64,000 nucleotides of DNA from Mesorhizobium sp. B1-1-8. Lineage in GTDB: Bacteria; Pseudomonadota; Alphaproteobacteria; Rhizobiales; Rhizobiaceae. The position numbers and the translations under genes are program-made. The notes beneath the pieces were generated by a model. That model ran no database searches and was not told where the DNA came from. It was given only the letters and a program-made list of their open reading frames with translations. This document shows, in pieces, positions 62,775-64,000 of the stretch; position 1 is the stretch's first letter, and each line of letters starts with the position of its first letter. Where the stretch lies: NCBI RefSeq assembly GCF_006442795.2, contig NZ_CP083956.1, forward strand, positions 5,061,501 to 5,125,500, given 5' to 3'.

Positions 62775-64000
62775 ATGAAGAACCTTTGGAACGACGCCGA
62801 CGCGGAAAAGATGGTTGCCGACTATGCCAAAAAGGGCGTCGGCCGCGACCTGGCGCTGCGCGTCTACACGACGCGCCTGCTCGGCGGAGAGCCGCGGCTG
62901 GTGTTGCATGGCGGCGGCAACACTTCGTGCAAGACCAAGGCCACCGATCTCGTCGGCGACGAGTGGGACGTGCTCTGCGTCAAGGGCAGCGGCTGGGACA
63001 TGGCGGTCATCGAGCCGCAGGGCCTGCCGGCGGTGAAGATGGGCGCGCTGCTCAAGGCGCGCGCGCTCGACACGCTCTCCGACGAGGACATGGTGGCGCT
63101 GCAGCGCGCCAACCTCATCGATCCCGCCTCGCCCAACCCGTCGGTCGAGACGCTGCTGCACGCCTTCCTGCCGCACAAATTCGTCGACCACACGCATTCG
63201 ACCGCGATCCTTGCCATCGTCGATCAGGAAGACAGCAAGGCGCTGGTTGCAAAGGTGTTCGGCAGCAAAATGGGCTACGTGCCCTACATCAAGCCGGGTT
63301 TCGACCTCGCCAAGGTCGCGGCGGAAGTCTTTGATGCCGATCCAAGCGTCGAAGGCCTGATCCTCGACAAGCACGGCATCTTCACCTTCGGCGACGACGC
63401 CAGGCAAGCTTATGACCGCATGATCCACTATGTGAATGCGGCCGAAGATTATGTCGCCAAGAACGGCAAGCCGCAGACGGCCAAGGCGGCGCTGCCGGCA
63501 AAGCTGGCCAAAGCCGGCGACATCGCGCCGATGCTGCGCGGCGCGGTGGCCGTGGCGCGCGGCGAAGGCCGTTTCGACCGCATGATCAGCGATTTCCGCA
63601 CCTCGGCTGCGATCATCGATTTCATCAATTCGGCCAAGATTTCCGACTATGCCAAGCGTGGCGTGTCGACGCCGGATCTGTCGATCCGCATCAAGACCGG
63701 CCCGATGGCGTTGCCGGCCCCGGACGCCGAGAAGCTCGGCGATTACAAGAGCGCGATCCGCGACCATGTCGAGGCCTTCGCCAAGGATTACACCGCCTAT
63801 TTCGAGACGAATGACACGCTGGACGATGTCAAACGTACCATGCTCGACCCGATGCCGCGGCTGACGCTGGTTCCCGGCCTCGGCATGTTCGGCCACGGCC
63901 GCACGCTCAAGGACGCCAGGATCGCTTCCGACGTCGGCGAGATGTGGATCGAGGCGGTGCGCGGCGCCGAGGCCATCGGCAATTTCCAGCCGCTGTCCAA
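62775..64000 (+). CDS. Bifunctional class II aldolase/short-chain dehydrogenase, 3' end outside window
   Basis: The N-terminal 408 codons of a protein normally near 700 residues, like bifunctional rhamnulose-1-phosphate aldolase/dehydrogenases of rhizobia. The aldolase half has LVLHGGGNTSCKTK, LCVKGSGWDMA, the zinc-site histidines in DHTHSTA, and LDKHGIFTFGDDARQAYDRM. The linker PMPRLTLVPGLGMFGHGRTL leads to the dehydrogenase half beyond the window. ATG 62775 is preferred over ATG 62739. The exact sugar phosphate is unknown; the SorC-type regulator just upstream suggests an inducible carbon source. Confidence 0.87.
   Translation, partial: MKNLWNDADAEKMVADYAKKGVGRDLALRVYTTRLLGGEPRLVLHGGGNTSCKTKATDLVGDEWDVLCVKGSGWDMAVIEPQGLPAVKMGALLKARALDTLSDEDMVALQRANLIDPASPNPSVETLLHAFLPHKFVDHTHSTAILAIVDQEDSKALVAKVFGSKMGYVPYIKPGFDLAKVAAEVFDADPSVEGLILDKHGIFTFGDDARQAYDRMIHYVNAAEDYVAKNGKPQTAKAALPAKLAKAGDIAPMLRGAVAVARGEGRFDRMISDFRTSAAIIDFINSAKISDYAKRGVSTPDLSIRIKTGPMALPAPDAEKLGDYKSAIRDHVEAFAKDYTAYFETNDTLDDVKRTMLDPMPRLTLVPGLGMFGHGRTLKDARIASDVGEMWIEAVRGAEAIGNFQPLS

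Noticed and set aside
1..64000. tRNA, rRNA or riboswitch genes
   Set aside because: I looked for cloverleaf-like and conserved RNA patterns in the intergenic gaps and saw none; a covariance-model scan would be needed to exclude small RNAs.

Overview
The window reads as chromosome of a high-GC alphaproteobacterium of the order Hyphomicrobiales (Rhizobiales), most likely Mesorhizobium or a close relative. The evidence is codon bias toward G/C third positions, the density of ABC importers and short catabolic operons, SorC/LysR/TetR/XRE regulators beside them, and several palindromic intergenic repeats of a kind I associate with rhizobia. The genus is an inference from style, not from a marker gene. 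I see no rRNA, tRNA, CRISPR array, transposase or phage gene.

Layout. (1) 1-4.3 kb: the end of an RND multidrug pump operon (permease cut by the window edge, then its periplasmic adaptor) closed by a strong terminator. (2) 4.5-15.0 kb: an enolase-superfamily gene and a complete dipeptide-type ABC importer (solute-binding protein, two permeases, fused double ATPase), a divergent LysR regulator, then a second, paralogous solute-binding protein with a tandem-DUF427 protein. (3) 15.4-24.7 kb: a carbohydrate locus with a SAF-domain oxidoreductase, an FGGY kinase, a SorC-type regulator with a clear operator, a ribose-type ABC importer and two short-chain dehydrogenases; substrate unknown. (4) 25.1-54.2 kb: the centrepiece, an apparently complete locus for uptake and stepwise oxidation of methylated amines. 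(5) 54.3-59.5 kb: a TetR-adaptor-RND efflux operon with a near-perfect TetR operator. (6) 59.9-64.0 kb: an acyl-CoA synthetase, a second SorC-type regulator, and the start of a bifunctional class II aldolase/dehydrogenase that runs off the window.

How region 4 works, as inferred from family membership. TmoXVW imports trimethylamine N-oxide (TMAO). Tmm oxidises trimethylamine to TMAO. Tdm demethylates TMAO to dimethylamine plus formaldehyde. DmmDABC oxidises dimethylamine to methylamine plus formaldehyde. GmaS joins methylamine to glutamate, MgsABC makes N-methylglutamate, and MgdABCD oxidises it back to glutamate plus a one-carbon unit. A cupin-type XRE regulator sits next to tmm. A 15-bp sequence is repeated with one mismatch in the tmm/regulator and dmmD/transporter divergent promoters. 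Between the dmm and mgs blocks is a group I cannot name from known pathways: three tiny membrane proteins transcribed tightly with an APC permease, followed by two further proteins of unknown function. A lower-GC lipoprotein gene interrupts the locus just before tdm.
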